In this document: positions 15,496 through 23,950 of the stretch, in pieces | How positions within the stretch are numbered: the stretch's first letter is position 1 | How the letters are laid out: each line of letters opens with the position of its first letter | From: Aeromicrobium marinum DSM 15272 | Lineage (GTDB): Bacteria; Actinomycetota; Actinomycetes; Propionibacteriales; Nocardioidaceae | Assembly (NCBI RefSeq): GCF_000160775.2 | Contig: NZ_CM001024.1 | Location: forward strand, 2,541,241 to 2,605,240 | Length of the DNA: 64,000 nucleotides | Direction of reading: 5' to 3' | Program-made: the position numbers and the translations under genes | Notes under the pieces: generated by a model | The model's input: the letters and a program-made list of their open reading frames with translations, nothing else | Told to the model about the DNA's origin: nothing | The model's database searches: none

Positions 15496-18246
15496 GTGCG
15501 TGGTGGGATGAAGTTCTACCGCGGCAGTGCTGCTGCGGCGCGCTCCTATGTTGAGGCCGATCACTCCCGGGCCGATGACTACTACCTCGGTGAGGGTGCC
15601 GGCGTCGCTGCCCGGTTCGTTGTCGATGTGAGGGACTCGGTGAGCCCCACCGTTCACCAGGCACCGGATCTGGACGGCGAGTCCTATGAACGTTGGGTTG
15701 GCGGGTACGACGTCGACACCGACCGGGCCAAGGGCCGGCTGCGAGACGACGCGAGCGCGTTGCGGTTCGTCGAGGTCACCGTCAACGGTCCGAAGACCTG
15801 GTCGCTGGCAGCGGCGTTGCATCCGGAGATCTCGGCCGCGCTCGACGCAGCCCAGGATGAGGCCGCGGCCCAGATCATCGGCTGGGTCGCCGAGCATGCG
15901 ACGACCCGGGTCGGCCCGCGTGGTCGGCAGGTCCAGGTGCGGGTGGAGCAGGTCGAGGCTGCGGTGATCCGGCACCACACCTCACGTGCCGGGGACCCAC
16001 ACCGCCACCTGCACCTCCAGATCAACGCCCGCGTCTTCGCCCACGGCCGGTGGCGCGGCATCCACTCGGTCGGAGCCCGGGACTCACTCGAGGCGATCAA
16101 CGGGATCGGCCATGCAGCGGTCGCTACCGACCCCGGGTTCCGGGCAGCGCTCGCCGCGCACGGGTTCACCTTCGACCCGATCACCGGCGAGATCAACGAA
16201 CTAGCGCCCTACGCCGGCCGGTTCAGCGCGAGGGCGGCGCAGATCGCCCGCAACGTCGACGCCTTTGAGGCGCAATGGCGTGCCGCGCACCCCGGCCAGG
16301 AACCCGGACCGAAGCTCCGACGGACCTGGGATCGGCGGGCCTGGTCCCAAGCACGACCCGACAAAGTGATCCCGACCGACGGGGCCGCGATGGTCGAGGC
16401 GTGGAACGACGACCTCCACGAGCTCGGCTACCGCACCAGGTCAGCACCGGCCAGGCACACATCGGTTTCGACGCCGAGTGTGGGAAGCCTGAATCGTGAC
16501 GCAGCCGTCGAGGTCGTGTTGATGCGCCTGGGGGCGCAGAGGTCGGCCTGGAACGCAGCCGATATCCGGGGCCAGGTCGAGCAATGGATCGCCGCCACCG
16601 GGCTCGTTGTCGAGGCTGGCGTGCGCCTCGAGTTGGCCGAAGACCTCACCGCCCGCGCCCGGTCCGCGTGCACACCGTTGCTGGATCGCCCTGACCTCCC
16701 TGAGCACATCCGGGCCTTATCCTCGCCGCGGGTGATCGGGGTCGAGGACAAGATCACCGAGCTGCTCGCGATGCTGGCCTGCGGCAGGGGTGCGGACGCC
16801 GCCCTGCCTCCACAGCTCAGCTTTGGTCTCGACCCGGCTCAACAGAACGCGGTAGCCGCCTTGGCTGGCACCCAGAACCTGCTGGTCATCGAGGGCGCCG
16901 CCGGGGCCGGAAAGACCACCACCCTCGCAGCAACCAAGACAGCACTGGCGGCGCAGGGGCGACGGGTGACGGTCGTGACACCGACCCTGAAAGCAGCCGA
17001 GGTCGCTGCCGCCGAGATCGACGCACCCGCGTTCTCCGCAGCGTGGTTGGTGCATCAGTGGGGGTGGCGCTGGGACAGCGATGGCCGCTGGGGTCGGGAC
17101 TTCCAGGTCCCCCCGGACCCGGCAGCGAGGCTCACTCGTGGTGACCTGCTGGTCATCGATGAGGCCGGGATGCTCGACCAGGACACCGCCCGCGCTCTCC
17201 TCGATGTCGCCCTGGAGGCCCAGGTGCGGGTGGCGTTCATGGGCGACCGTCACCAGCTCCCCGCTGTCGGGCGTGGTGGGGTCCTCGACCTCGCCACCCA
17301 ACACACCGGACCCGAGGCCACGGTGTGCCTGGACGTGGTGCACCGCTTCGCCGACCCCGCCTACGCTGAGCTGAGCGTCGCGATGCGCCGCGGTGGACCG
17401 GTCTTCGACCACCTCTGGGAACGCGGGCACATCCGACTGCATGCCAGCGAGGCCGAACGGACCCAGGCCCTCGCCAACCAGACCGCGGAGGCGATACTCG
17501 CCGGCCACACCAGCCTCGCCCTGATGGCCGATACGCGTGAGCAGGTCACCGCACTCAACGCCGCCATCCGGGACCGGCTTGTCGAGGCCGGTCTGGTCGA
17601 TGACCACACCGTGGTGACCACCCTGGCCGGGGAGCGCCTCGGTGTCGGTGACCGAGTCGCGACCCGACGCAACGACTGGCACCTGTCTCTGGCCAACCGC
17701 CAGACCTGGACCATCACCGCCATCAACCCCACCACCTCCAGCACCACGATGGCCAGCGACGCTGAGCGGGAGCTGACGTTGCGCAACGAACGCGGCCTCA
17801 CCCGCCAAGTGCCGTCCTGGTACGCCCGAGCCTGGGTCGAGTCCGCCTACGCCACGACCGTCTACGGTGCCCAGGGCGAGACCACCGCCGTCGGGCACCT
17901 GGTCCTGGATCAATCCACGACCGCAGCGTCGGCGTATGTGGGCATGACCCGTGGGCGCCACGACAACACCGCCCACCTCGTCGCCGAGACCCCTGCACAA
18001 GCCCGGACCATGTGGGAAGGGGCCTGTTCGCGCGAACGTGCCGACCTCGGTGTCGCCCACGCCCGCCTCCAGGCGGTCGATGACATCGACCGCTACGGCC
18101 CCATCGGACCCACCCGGCCCCCCGCCAACACACTGGTGCCACGACAACCAGAGACCACGAGGAGACGGGCCCACTACCCGGCCTACGACACCGGACACGA
18201 CTACTCGCGGCGTGCATCGGCCTCGGGTCCCAGCATCGGGTTCTGA
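15496..18246 (+). CDS. MobF/TrwC-type conjugative relaxase with helicase domain
   Basis: 916 residues. The N-terminal TrwC relaxase domain carries the metal-binding histidine triad H169-x-H171-x-H173 in DPHRHLHLQINARV. A RecD/TraA-type helicase follows, with Walker A GAAGAGKTT at 467-475, Walker B LLVIDEAGML, and a C-terminal UvrD-like motif YAT-TVYGAQGET. It nicks and unwinds the element's DNA for transfer. Start is GTG 15496; ATG 15508 (MKFYRGS) is an alternative. With no coupling protein or pilus genes in the element, transfer would need a helper. Confidence 0.92.
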   Translation: MRGGMKFYRGSAAAARSYVEADHSRADDYYLGEGAGVAARFVVDVRDSVSPTVHQAPDLDGESYERWVGGYDVDTDRAKGRLRDDASALRFVEVTVNGPKTWSLAAALHPEISAALDAAQDEAAAQIIGWVAEHATTRVGPRGRQVQVRVEQVEAAVIRHHTSRAGDPHRHLHLQINARVFAHGRWRGIHSVGARDSLEAINGIGHAAVATDPGFRAALAAHGFTFDPITGEINELAPYAGRFSARAAQIARNVDAFEAQWRAAHPGQEPGPKLRRTWDRRAWSQARPDKVIPTDGAAMVEAWNDDLHELGYRTRSAPARHTSVSTPSVGSLNRDAAVEVVLMRLGAQRSAWNAADIRGQVEQWIAATGLVVEAGVRLELAEDLTARARSACTPLLDRPDLPEHIRALSSPRVIGVEDKITELLAMLACGRGADAALPPQLSFGLDPAQQNAVAALAGTQNLLVIEGAAGAGKTTTLAATKTALAAQGRRVTVVTPTLKAAEVAAAEIDAPAFSAAWLVHQWGWRWDSDGRWGRDFQVPPDPAARLTRGDLLVIDEAGMLDQDTARALLDVALEAQVRVAFMGDRHQLPAVGRGGVLDLATQHTGPEATVCLDVVHRFADPAYAELSVAMRRGGPVFDHLWERGHIRLHASEAERTQALANQTAEAILAGHTSLALMADTREQVTALNAAIRDRLVEAGLVDDHTVVTTLAGERLGVGDRVATRRNDWHLSLANRQTWTITAINPTTSSTTMASDAERELTLRNERGLTRQVPSWYARAWVESAYATTVYGAQGETTAVGHLVLDQSTTAASAYVGMTRGRHDNTAHLVAETPAQARTMWEGACSRERADLGVAHARLQAVDDIDRYGPIGPTRPPANTLVPRQPETTRRRAHYPAYDTGHDYSRRASASGPSIGF

Positions 18247-18368
18247 CCCTCCGGCCGCCCCGGGGGCACCATTTCGCGTCCTGATTGCAGATCTCGCGAA
18301 AGTTTTTGAACTTTCGGAGGGGCGCTCGCTGACCTGCACAAACACCACCACCAGGGCTTCGCCCGTCC

Positions 18369-18411
18369 TGCGCCCGTCCCAGGACGGGCGCACCCAGGAG
18401 GGGCGTTTTTT
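18369..18411 (+). terminator. Hairpin with T-run after the relaxase gene
   Basis: TGCGCCCGTCC-CA-GGACGGGCGCA (18369-18392) is an 11-bp perfect stem with a 2-base loop, followed 13 bases later by TTTTTT (18406-18411). An alternative stem pairs GCGCACC (18388-18394) with GGTGCGC (18412-18418) around the T-run. It plausibly ends the relaxase transcript or attenuates it into the xis-int genes. Confidence 0.5.
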
Positions 18412-18513
18412 GGTGCGCACCGTGAGGAGAGTTGATCCCGCACTGTCCAGTCGCGCCCCATCACGCGCTTGTGGGACAAGCGACAGCACCACACCCACCA
18501 CCAGGAGAAGCCC

Positions 18514-18744
18514 ATGACCACCGCCCTCAACGACGACCACCACGAGCACGACGAGATGCTCACCATCGAAGAAGCAGCCGCCCTCCTTCGTGTCCCCGTC
18601 GCCACGATGCGCTACTGGCGCTACACCGGCGACGGACCCTTCAGCTTCAAAGTCCAACGCCACGTCCGCTACTGGCGCACCGACCTCATCCTCTGGCGCA
18701 GCGAGCAGGGCCGCCGACCTGACCCCGTAGAGCCACAGCACTGA
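18514..18744 (+). CDS. Excisionase-like HTH protein
   Basis: 76 residues with a winged-helix excisionase/MerR-type motif: LTIEEAAALLRVPVATMRYW (about 15-34), then a wing with VRYWRTDLILW. Such proteins bend DNA at attachment sites and steer the integrase toward excision. ATG 18514 has CCAGGAGAAG upstream. It lies 90 bases before the integrase gene on the same strand, the usual xis-int order in actinobacterial elements. Confidence 0.85.
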   Translation: MTTALNDDHHEHDEMLTIEEAAALLRVPVATMRYWRYTGDGPFSFKVQRHVRYWRTDLILWRSEQGRRPDPVEPQH

Positions 18745-18834
18745 CATTCACCCCCCTTGCCCACAAGCAGCGCGCCCGGAAGGGGACGCCGCCTAACAAC
18801 CGGTCCAGGCTCGTGACGACAGCGAGGAGGTGCC

Positions 18835-19953
18835 ATGGCCGGCAACATCGCCAAACGATCCGACGGGTCCTGGCGCGCCCGCTACCGCGACGAAGCAGGG
18901 CACGAGCACTCACGCCACTTCGATCGCAAGATCGACGCCCAACACTGGCTCGACGAGATCAGCTCCTCACTCCTCAATGGCTCCTACGTCGACCCAAAGG
19001 CCGGCAACATCACCTTTCGAGAGTTCTACGAGGACTGGGCTCCACGCCAGCTCTGGGTCCCCTCGACCACAACCAACGCGGACCTGGCGACGCGCTCAGT
19101 CGCCTTCGCCGACGTGCCGCTCAAGCTCGTCCGGCGCTCCCACATCGAGGCGTGGGTCAAGACAATGTCGACCCGACTGGCCCCGACGACGATCAAGACG
19201 CGATTCGTGATCGTGCGATCCGTCTTCCGGGCCGCGATCGCCGATCGGGTCATCGTCGTCGACCCCTGCGTCGGCGTCACCCTCCCGCGTCGCCGCAAAG
19301 CCGAGGCCACGATGCAGATCCCGACCATGGAGGAGGTTGGCCGCTTGCTTGCGCATGCTGACAGCAACCGCGCGTCCACCCGCAAGGGCTTTCGCGCCTA
19401 CGTCGCCATGTGTGCGTTCGCCGGTCTACGCAAAGGCGAAGCAGCCGGCGTCCAAGTCGGGGACATCGACCACGTCCGGGGGCTCCTCAAGGTGTCACGA
19501 CAGCTCCAGCGCGAGGGCAACACCTTCGTCACCCGTCTGCCCAAGTACGGCTCCGAAAGGGGCATCTTCCTGCCCGTCGAGCTGGTCGAGACTCTTGCCG
19601 ACCACATCGCCACCTACCTCCCCAACGCAGACCCCGAGGCGTGGCTCTTCACCGTTGGGGACCGGCCCATGTCCGACAACGACATCCATTGGCGCTGGCG
19701 AGCGACGCGTGCCTCGGCGAAGCTCCCCCACGTCCGCCTTCACGACCTGCGGCACTTCTACGCTTCCGGTCTCATCGCAGCGGGGTGTGACGTCGTGACT
19801 GTGCAGCGCGCGCTCGGGCACGCAGCTGCGACCACGACCTTGAACACTTACAGCCACTTGTGGCCCACGGCCGAGGACCGGACGCGTGCGGCTGCCAGCG
19901 GGTTGATGCGCCAAGCGCTGGGGATCGCGCCGCCGACGCCAGGCTCAAGGTGA
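18835..19953 (+). CDS. int: Tyrosine-type site-specific integrase
   Basis: 372 residues with all catalytic residues of the family: Arg199 (AGLRKGE), Lys237, His303/Arg306 (HDLRH), His329 (LGHAAATTT) and nucleophile Tyr339. The N-terminal arm-binding and SAM-like core-binding domains precede them. It would recombine the 17-bp core duplicated at 4210 and 20800, the latter only about 850 bases away, fitting the usual int-att adjacency. It appears intact. Confidence 0.95.
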   Translation: MAGNIAKRSDGSWRARYRDEAGHEHSRHFDRKIDAQHWLDEISSSLLNGSYVDPKAGNITFREFYEDWAPRQLWVPSTTTNADLATRSVAFADVPLKLVRRSHIEAWVKTMSTRLAPTTIKTRFVIVRSVFRAAIADRVIVVDPCVGVTLPRRRKAEATMQIPTMEEVGRLLAHADSNRASTRKGFRAYVAMCAFAGLRKGEAAGVQVGDIDHVRGLLKVSRQLQREGNTFVTRLPKYGSERGIFLPVELVETLADHIATYLPNADPEAWLFTVGDRPMSDNDIHWRWRATRASAKLPHVRLHDLRHFYASGLIAAGCDVVTVQRALGHAAATTTLNTYSHLWPTAEDRTRAAASGLMRQALGIAPPTPGSR

Positions 19954-19979
19954 GGTCCCGAGACGCCCGCATGAACGCG

Positions 19980-20297
19980 TCAGGGGTTGATCCGCTCACG
20001 CCAGTAGCCGGGTCGCCGCTTGGCGTATGCAATCGCAACGACCGCCAGTTGCTCGCCGGTGACGAAGTAGACGACGCGGTACGGGAAGCCGTTGACTCGC
20101 TTCGACCGCACTGCTGGCGACCGCTCCCAGCCCGGCCAGACGCCCCATGAGTCCGGTGAGTCGACCGCAGCATCGATCGCCTCGCGGACAGCGATCTCGA
20201 AACGTGCGCCCACACCGAGCTCACGCTCGTCGTACCACTCGACATCAGCGAAGAACTCCGCCCTCGCCTCCGGGTGGAAGCCGAAGCCGCGGATCAT
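19980..20297 (-). CDS. RelE/ParE-family toxin
   Basis: 105 residues with the ParE-type fold: FHPEARAEFFADVEWYDE at the N-terminus, an RF..AVREAID helix, and the C-terminal strands VNGFPYRVVYFV and VVAIAYAKRRPGYW. Members are RNases or gyrase poisons. The ATG overlaps the antitoxin stop (ATGA, 20294-20297). Placed between the integrase and the right attachment repeat, it probably stabilises the element by addiction. Confidence 0.88.
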   Translation of the reverse strand: MIRGFGFHPEARAEFFADVEWYDERELGVGARFEIAVREAIDAAVDSPDSWGVWPGWERSPAVRSKRVNGFPYRVVYFVTGEQLAVVAIAYAKRRPGYWRERINP

Positions 20298-20548
20298 GCG
20301 TCGCGCGCGCCCTGGCGTGCAGCTCGTCGATCAGCAAGCTCAGCAAATACGGCCTCGCCGGGGACCATCTGCGCCTCGCCGCCGACCATCTCGTCGACGC
20401 GCGAGCCGATCTCAGCCGTCCACGACTCGTCCACCGACTCTTGGCCAGCGACCTCGAGTGACTCCAGCAGCCGAATCGCCACGTCCTCGCGCACCGAAGG
20501 AGGCAGGGACATCCCCGCCTCGAAGAACTCCGACGCGCTCAGCGACAT
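20294..20548 (-). CDS. Addiction-module antitoxin
   Basis: 84 residues of the 'addiction module protein' type usually paired with ParE-like toxins: SLPPSVREDVAIRLLESLE followed by a DESWTAEIGSRVDEM helix and a GEAVFAEL segment near the C-terminus, where toxin wrapping occurs. It is translationally coupled to the downstream toxin and precedes it, the usual order for autoregulated pairs. Confidence 0.85.
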   Translation of the reverse strand: MSLSASEFFEAGMSLPPSVREDVAIRLLESLEVAGQESVDESWTAEIGSRVDEMVGGEAQMVPGEAVFAELADRRAARQGARDA

Positions 20549-20799
20549 GAGGTCAGTCTACGGTCCAGCTCGGACAGCCGAAAGGGATCGATCCAGCGCG
20601 TCCGGCGCCCCGCGAGGAGCAACGGTCCTCGCTGCCCACGCCGGCCAAGACCGCTGGGGTAGAGATGCCGCAGGTGGAGCACGTCGGCTCTTTGTCAACA
20701 GTGTCGCGACAGGAGCCTTCAGAATTCTTGCGGACTTTTTGCGGACTAGAGCCACCAAATCCAGGTCTCGTAACCCTCTGACCTGCGCAAACGCGCTCA
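20549..20799. other. Non-coding right end of the element
   Basis: No supported gene. It contains TTGCGGACTTTTTGCGGAC at 20728-20746, identical to 4356-4374 and in the same orientation, 53 bases inside the right core repeat. It is a candidate arm-type binding site for the integrase or excisionase. The promoter of the toxin-antitoxin pair must also lie in its left part. Confidence 0.5.
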
Positions 20800-20816
20800 A
20801 TCAGTAGTACCAGGGG
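20800..20816. repeat. Right attachment repeat within the menB 3' end
   Basis: ATCAGTAGTACCAGGGG, identical to 4210-4226. Read on the minus strand it encodes the terminal P-W-Y-Y-stop of MenB, so the gene end is restored on integration. This is the junction where the intact target gene remains. Confidence 0.8.
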
Positions 20817-21745
20817 TAGGGCGACCAGTCGGGGTCGCGCTTCTCGAGGAACTGGTCGCGGCCCTCCTGCGCCTCGTCGGTCATGTAGGCCAGTCGCGTC
20901 GTCTCGCCCATCAGCACCTGCTGACCCACCAGGCCGTCGTCGATGAGGTTGAACGAGTACTTGAGCATGCGCTGCGCGGTGGGGCTCTTGGCGTTGATGA
21001 GGCGACCCCACTCCAGCGCGGTGGCCTCGAGCTCGGCGTGCGGGACGGCCCGGTTGACCGCGCCCATCGCGACGCCGTCGGCGGCGGAGTACTCCTGGCC
21101 GAGGAAGAAGATCTCGCGGGCGAACTTCTGACCCGCCTGCCGCGCCAGGTACGCCGAACCGAAACCACCGTCGAAGCTGCCCACGTCGGCATCGGTCTGC
21201 TTGAAGCGGGCGTGCTCGGCGCTCGCGAGCGTCAGGTCCGACACCACGTGCAGGCTGTGACCACCACCGGCGGCCCACCCGGGCACCACACAGATGACCA
21301 CCTTGGGCATGAAGCGGATCAGCCGCTGCACCTCCAGGATGTGCAGCCGGCCGAGCCTGGCCTTGTCGATCGGGCTCGGCTCCTCGGCACCGGTGTCACC
21401 GCTGGCGGCCGAGCCGTCCTCGTACTGGTAGCCGGCGCGGCCGCGGATGCGCTGGTCGCCGCCGGTGCAGAACGAGTGCTTGCCGTTCTTGGCGCTCGGC
21501 CCGTTGCCGGTCAGCAGCACGCAGCCGACGTCGGCGGAGGTGCGCGCGTGCTCCATCACCAGCAGCAGCTCGTCGACGGTGTGGGGCCGGAACGCGTTGA
21601 GGATGTCGGGCCGGTCGAAGGCGATCCGCACCGTCCCGTGCTCGTTCGCCCGGTGGTAGGTGAGGTCGGTGAGGTGGTCGAAGCCGGGCACCTCGGTCCA
21701 CTGACCCGGGTCGAAGGTGTCGGAAACGTGGTCCAGAGCGCTCAT
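20801..21745 (-). CDS. menB: 1,4-dihydroxy-2-naphthoyl-CoA synthase
   Basis: 314 residues, the normal actinobacterial MenB length. Crotonase fold with the oxyanion-hole segments FCTGGDQR (about 92-99) and VVPGWAAGGGHSLH, the MenB-type acidic stretch, and the C-terminal tail DWSPYPWYY. It cyclises o-succinylbenzoyl-CoA in menaquinone biosynthesis, cytosol. ATG 21745 was chosen; the longer frame upstream is antisense to the SRPBCC gene. Its last codons serve as the integration target of the element to the left, without loss of coding sequence. Confidence 0.94.
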   Translation of the reverse strand: MSALDHVSDTFDPGQWTEVPGFDHLTDLTYHRANEHGTVRIAFDRPDILNAFRPHTVDELLLVMEHARTSADVGCVLLTGNGPSAKNGKHSFCTGGDQRIRGRAGYQYEDGSAASGDTGAEEPSPIDKARLGRLHILEVQRLIRFMPKVVICVVPGWAAGGGHSLHVVSDLTLASAEHARFKQTDADVGSFDGGFGSAYLARQAGQKFAREIFFLGQEYSAADGVAMGAVNRAVPHAELEATALEWGRLINAKSPTAQRMLKYSFNLIDDGLVGQQVLMGETTRLAYMTDEAQEGRDQFLEKRDPDWSPYPWYY

Positions 21746-21763
21746 GCCTGCGAGGCTATCGCC

Positions 21764-22267
21764 ATGGTTGCCACCCCCACCGCCACGCTGGAGCACCGCG
21801 ACGGCACGCCCGTGCTCGTCTTCACCCGCACCTTCAGCGCGCCGGCCCAGGACGTCTGGGACGCGCTGACCGTGTCCGACCGCGTCGGACGGTGGTTCGG
21901 CACGTGGACCGGCGACCCGGCCGACGGGTTCGTGACGGTCCGGATGACCGCCGAGGGCGACGACGTGCCGGAGAGCCGGTTCGATCTCACCGCGTGCGAC
22001 GCCCCCCGCCGTCTGGACATCTCGTGCGTCGACGACTTCGGCAGCTGGAACCTCGAACTCACGCTCGTCGAGGAGTCCGGCAGCACCACCCTGACCATGC
22101 GCCAGGTGATCGACGACCCGGGCAGCATCGAGAACGTCGGTCCGGGGTGGGAGTACTACCTCGACCGGATGGTCGCGGCCGAGACCGGCGGCGACCCGGC
22201 GGCCGTCGACTTCGAGGCCGACTACTACCCCGCCCAGCAGCAGTACTTCCTCGACCTGCAGGGGTGA
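21764..22267 (+). CDS. SRPBCC / AHSA1-domain protein
   Basis: 167 residues. FSAPAQDVWDALTVSDRVGRWFG (about 23-45) is the typical start of an AHSA1-type START fold, with the usual strand SWNLELTLVEESGSTTLTM and a C-terminal helix with WEYYLDRM. Such proteins bind hydrophobic ligands or assist other proteins; no specific role can be given. Its ATG is only 18 bases from the divergent menB start. Confidence 0.8.
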   Translation: MVATPTATLEHRDGTPVLVFTRTFSAPAQDVWDALTVSDRVGRWFGTWTGDPADGFVTVRMTAEGDDVPESRFDLTACDAPRRLDISCVDDFGSWNLELTLVEESGSTTLTMRQVIDDPGSIENVGPGWEYYLDRMVAAETGGDPAAVDFEADYYPAQQQYFLDLQG

Positions 22268-22300
22268 CCGGACACACGGGCCGCGGCCGGTGACAATTTC

Positions 22301-22317
22301 AGATACCGACGGTATCT
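22301..22317. promoter_or_regulatory. Palindromic operator upstream of SDR gene (shared with 56063-56079)
   Basis: AGATACCGACGGTATCT, an 8-1-8 perfect palindrome ending eight bases before the SDR start. The same arms occur before the monooxygenase gene at 56063-56079, differing only at the central base. Probably the operator of a TetR-like dimer acting on a leaderless or short-leader promoter. Confidence 0.7.
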
Positions 22318-22325
22318 TGAATCGC

Positions 22326-23213
22326 ATGGCTCAGAAGTTCAACGGCAAGGTCCTGCTCGTCACCGGTGCGGCTCGGGGCATCGGTGCCGGCGTGGCCCGC
22401 GGCTACGTGGCGCGGGGAGGCAAGGTCGCGTTGCTGGGCCTGGAGCCCGACCTGCTCGGGGCCCTCGCCGCCGAGCTGGGCGACGCCGCCGCCTGGTGGG
22501 AGGCCGACGCCCGTGACGGCGCGCAGATGACCGCGGCGATCGACGCCGCTGCCGCCCACTTCGGTCGCATCGACCACGTGCTGGCCAACGCCGGCATCGC
22601 CTCGTACGGCACGGTGCGCCAGATCGACGAGGCCTCGTTCGAGCGGGTCATCGACATCAACGTCACGGGCGTCTACCGCACCCTGCACCCCGCGATCCCC
22701 CATCTGGTCGAGACCAAGGGACACGCCCTCGTGGTCGCCAGCCTCGCCTCGTTCAGCAACCTGGCCGGCCTCGCCGCCTACAACGCCAGCAAGGCCGGGG
22801 CGGAGTCGCTGGCCCTCGCGACCGCGCAGGAGGTCGCCCACCTGGGCGTCAAGGTCGGCGTGGTGCACCCGGGCTGGATCGACACCGACATCGTGCGCGG
22901 GGCCGAGGCCGACCTGCCGACCTTCAAGGTCATCCGCGGCAAGCTGCCCTACCCGGCGAACTCCACCACGAACCTGGCCGACTGCGTCGACGGCATCCTG
23001 CGGGGCTTCGCCCGTCGCAAGACCCGCGTCTACGTGCCCCGCGGCGTGGTGCTGGCCAACTGGACCAAGCCGCTGCTCAACTCCCCGCCGGTGCTGATGA
23101 TCATCAAGCGAATCGCGCGCCGGCACGTGCCGGACCTCGAGCGCGAGGTCGACGCGCTGGGTCGGTTCCAGCACGCCCACGTGCCCCTCACCGAGGCCAA
23201 GCCCGCCGACTGA
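22326..23213 (+). CDS. Short-chain dehydrogenase/reductase
   Basis: 295 residues: cofactor motif TGAARGIG (14-21), NAG near 93-95, catalytic Ser and Y-x3-K in AAYNASKAG, and a C-terminal extension (about 220-295) with a hydrophobic stretch ANWTKPLLNSPPVLMIIKRI, as in membrane-associated SDRs of lipid metabolism. ATG 22326 is preferred because the operator ends just upstream. It shares that operator with the Baeyer-Villiger-type monooxygenase at 56095, suggesting sequential alcohol oxidation and ketone oxygenation; inference only. Confidence 0.85.
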   Translation: MAQKFNGKVLLVTGAARGIGAGVARGYVARGGKVALLGLEPDLLGALAAELGDAAAWWEADARDGAQMTAAIDAAAAHFGRIDHVLANAGIASYGTVRQIDEASFERVIDINVTGVYRTLHPAIPHLVETKGHALVVASLASFSNLAGLAAYNASKAGAESLALATAQEVAHLGVKVGVVHPGWIDTDIVRGAEADLPTFKVIRGKLPYPANSTTNLADCVDGILRGFARRKTRVYVPRGVVLANWTKPLLNSPPVLMIIKRIARRHVPDLEREVDALGRFQHAHVPLTEAKPAD

Positions 23214-23225
23214 GACCCGACCGGG

Positions 23226-23873
23226 TCAGACGGTCTGCACGCTGGCGGCCAGCGAGACCATGTGTCCGAACCGTGCGAGCTCGGAGGTCAGGAAGGCCGG
23301 CCCGCCGTGCCGTCCGGCGACGACGACGAACGCCACGCCGGCACGGTCCTTCGCCGGGCTGGCGGCCAGCACCGTGGAGTCCCATGCGGGGATGTCCGGC
23401 AGCGTGGTGGCCGTGGCGACCGACAACCACGACCGGGTCTCGGGCACGAGCTTCGGCGCCGTGGGTGACGCGTGCACCGCCTCGGGGACGCCGTCGGCCC
23501 CGGCTCGCACGGCCATCGCCCAGTCGACGCGGAAGGTCTCGGGGACCACCGCCACCAGCTGCTCGACCGCGCGGGCGGGGTCCTCGGTGAACGCCTCGAC
23601 CGCCTCGAGGTCCATGCTGAGGTTGACGCCCGCGTTGTAGCGCGAGATCCAGTGCACGCTGACACCCTCCAGCCCGTGGCACGCGGTGATCAGCGCGTCG
23701 GGCATGACGGTCGGCGGCAGCTCCAGCAGCACGTCGTCGACCGCGACCCCGTCGGGTCGGTGCTCGACGATCTCGATCGCCTCGATGTCGGCCCCGGCCG
23801 CACCGAGCGCCGTGGCCAGCGCGCCGAGCGAGCCGGGGACGTCGGGCAGCTCGACGCGCAGGAGGAAGGCCAT
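23226..23873 (-). CDS. ACT-domain protein
   Basis: About 215 residues. The N-terminus FLLRVELPDVPGSLGALATALGAAGADIE matches the start of an ACT domain in two blocks (RVELPDVPGSLG and GAAGADIE), a small-molecule regulatory fold often sensing amino acids. The C-terminal half is not recognised. Start ATG 23873 is taken; ATG 23882 three codons upstream is possible. It is convergent with the SDR gene. Confidence 0.65.
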   Translation of the reverse strand: MAFLLRVELPDVPGSLGALATALGAAGADIEAIEIVEHRPDGVAVDDVLLELPPTVMPDALITACHGLEGVSVHWISRYNAGVNLSMDLEAVEAFTEDPARAVEQLVAVVPETFRVDWAMAVRAGADGVPEAVHASPTAPKLVPETRSWLSVATATTLPDIPAWDSTVLAASPAKDRAGVAFVVVAGRHGGPAFLTSELARFGHMVSLAASVQTV

Positions 23874-23950
23874 GACCCCCATTGTCGGGGCACGTCGTTA
23901 CGGACGTGTGACGTGGGTCCCGCCCATCTGCCTCCCGGTAGCGTGGAGGC

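Larger units (their letters stand above)
4210..20816. mobile_element. Integrative mobilizable element at the 3' end of menB
   Basis: About 16.6 kb bounded by identical 17-bp direct repeats (ATCAGTAGTACCAGGGG at 4210-4226 and 20800-20816). The right copy overlaps the last codons and stop of menB. Inside are a tyrosine integrase, an excisionase-like HTH protein, a MobF/TrwC relaxase-helicase and a ParE-type toxin-antitoxin pair at the right end, and P450 metabolic cargo on the left. No type IV secretion or coupling-protein genes are visible. It therefore looks mobilizable rather than self-transmissible. Boundaries are inferred from the repeats. Confidence 0.8.

Noticed and set aside
20558-20800. 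Minus-strand open frame at the element's right end
   Set aside because: It has no family resemblance or ribosome-binding site and overlaps the putative arm site and the attachment repeat.
4210-20816. Self-transmissible conjugative element or prophage
   Set aside because: No coupling ATPase, type IV secretion, FtsK/TraB, replication-initiator, capsid or terminase genes were found; only a relaxase, so mobilizable is the most that can be said.
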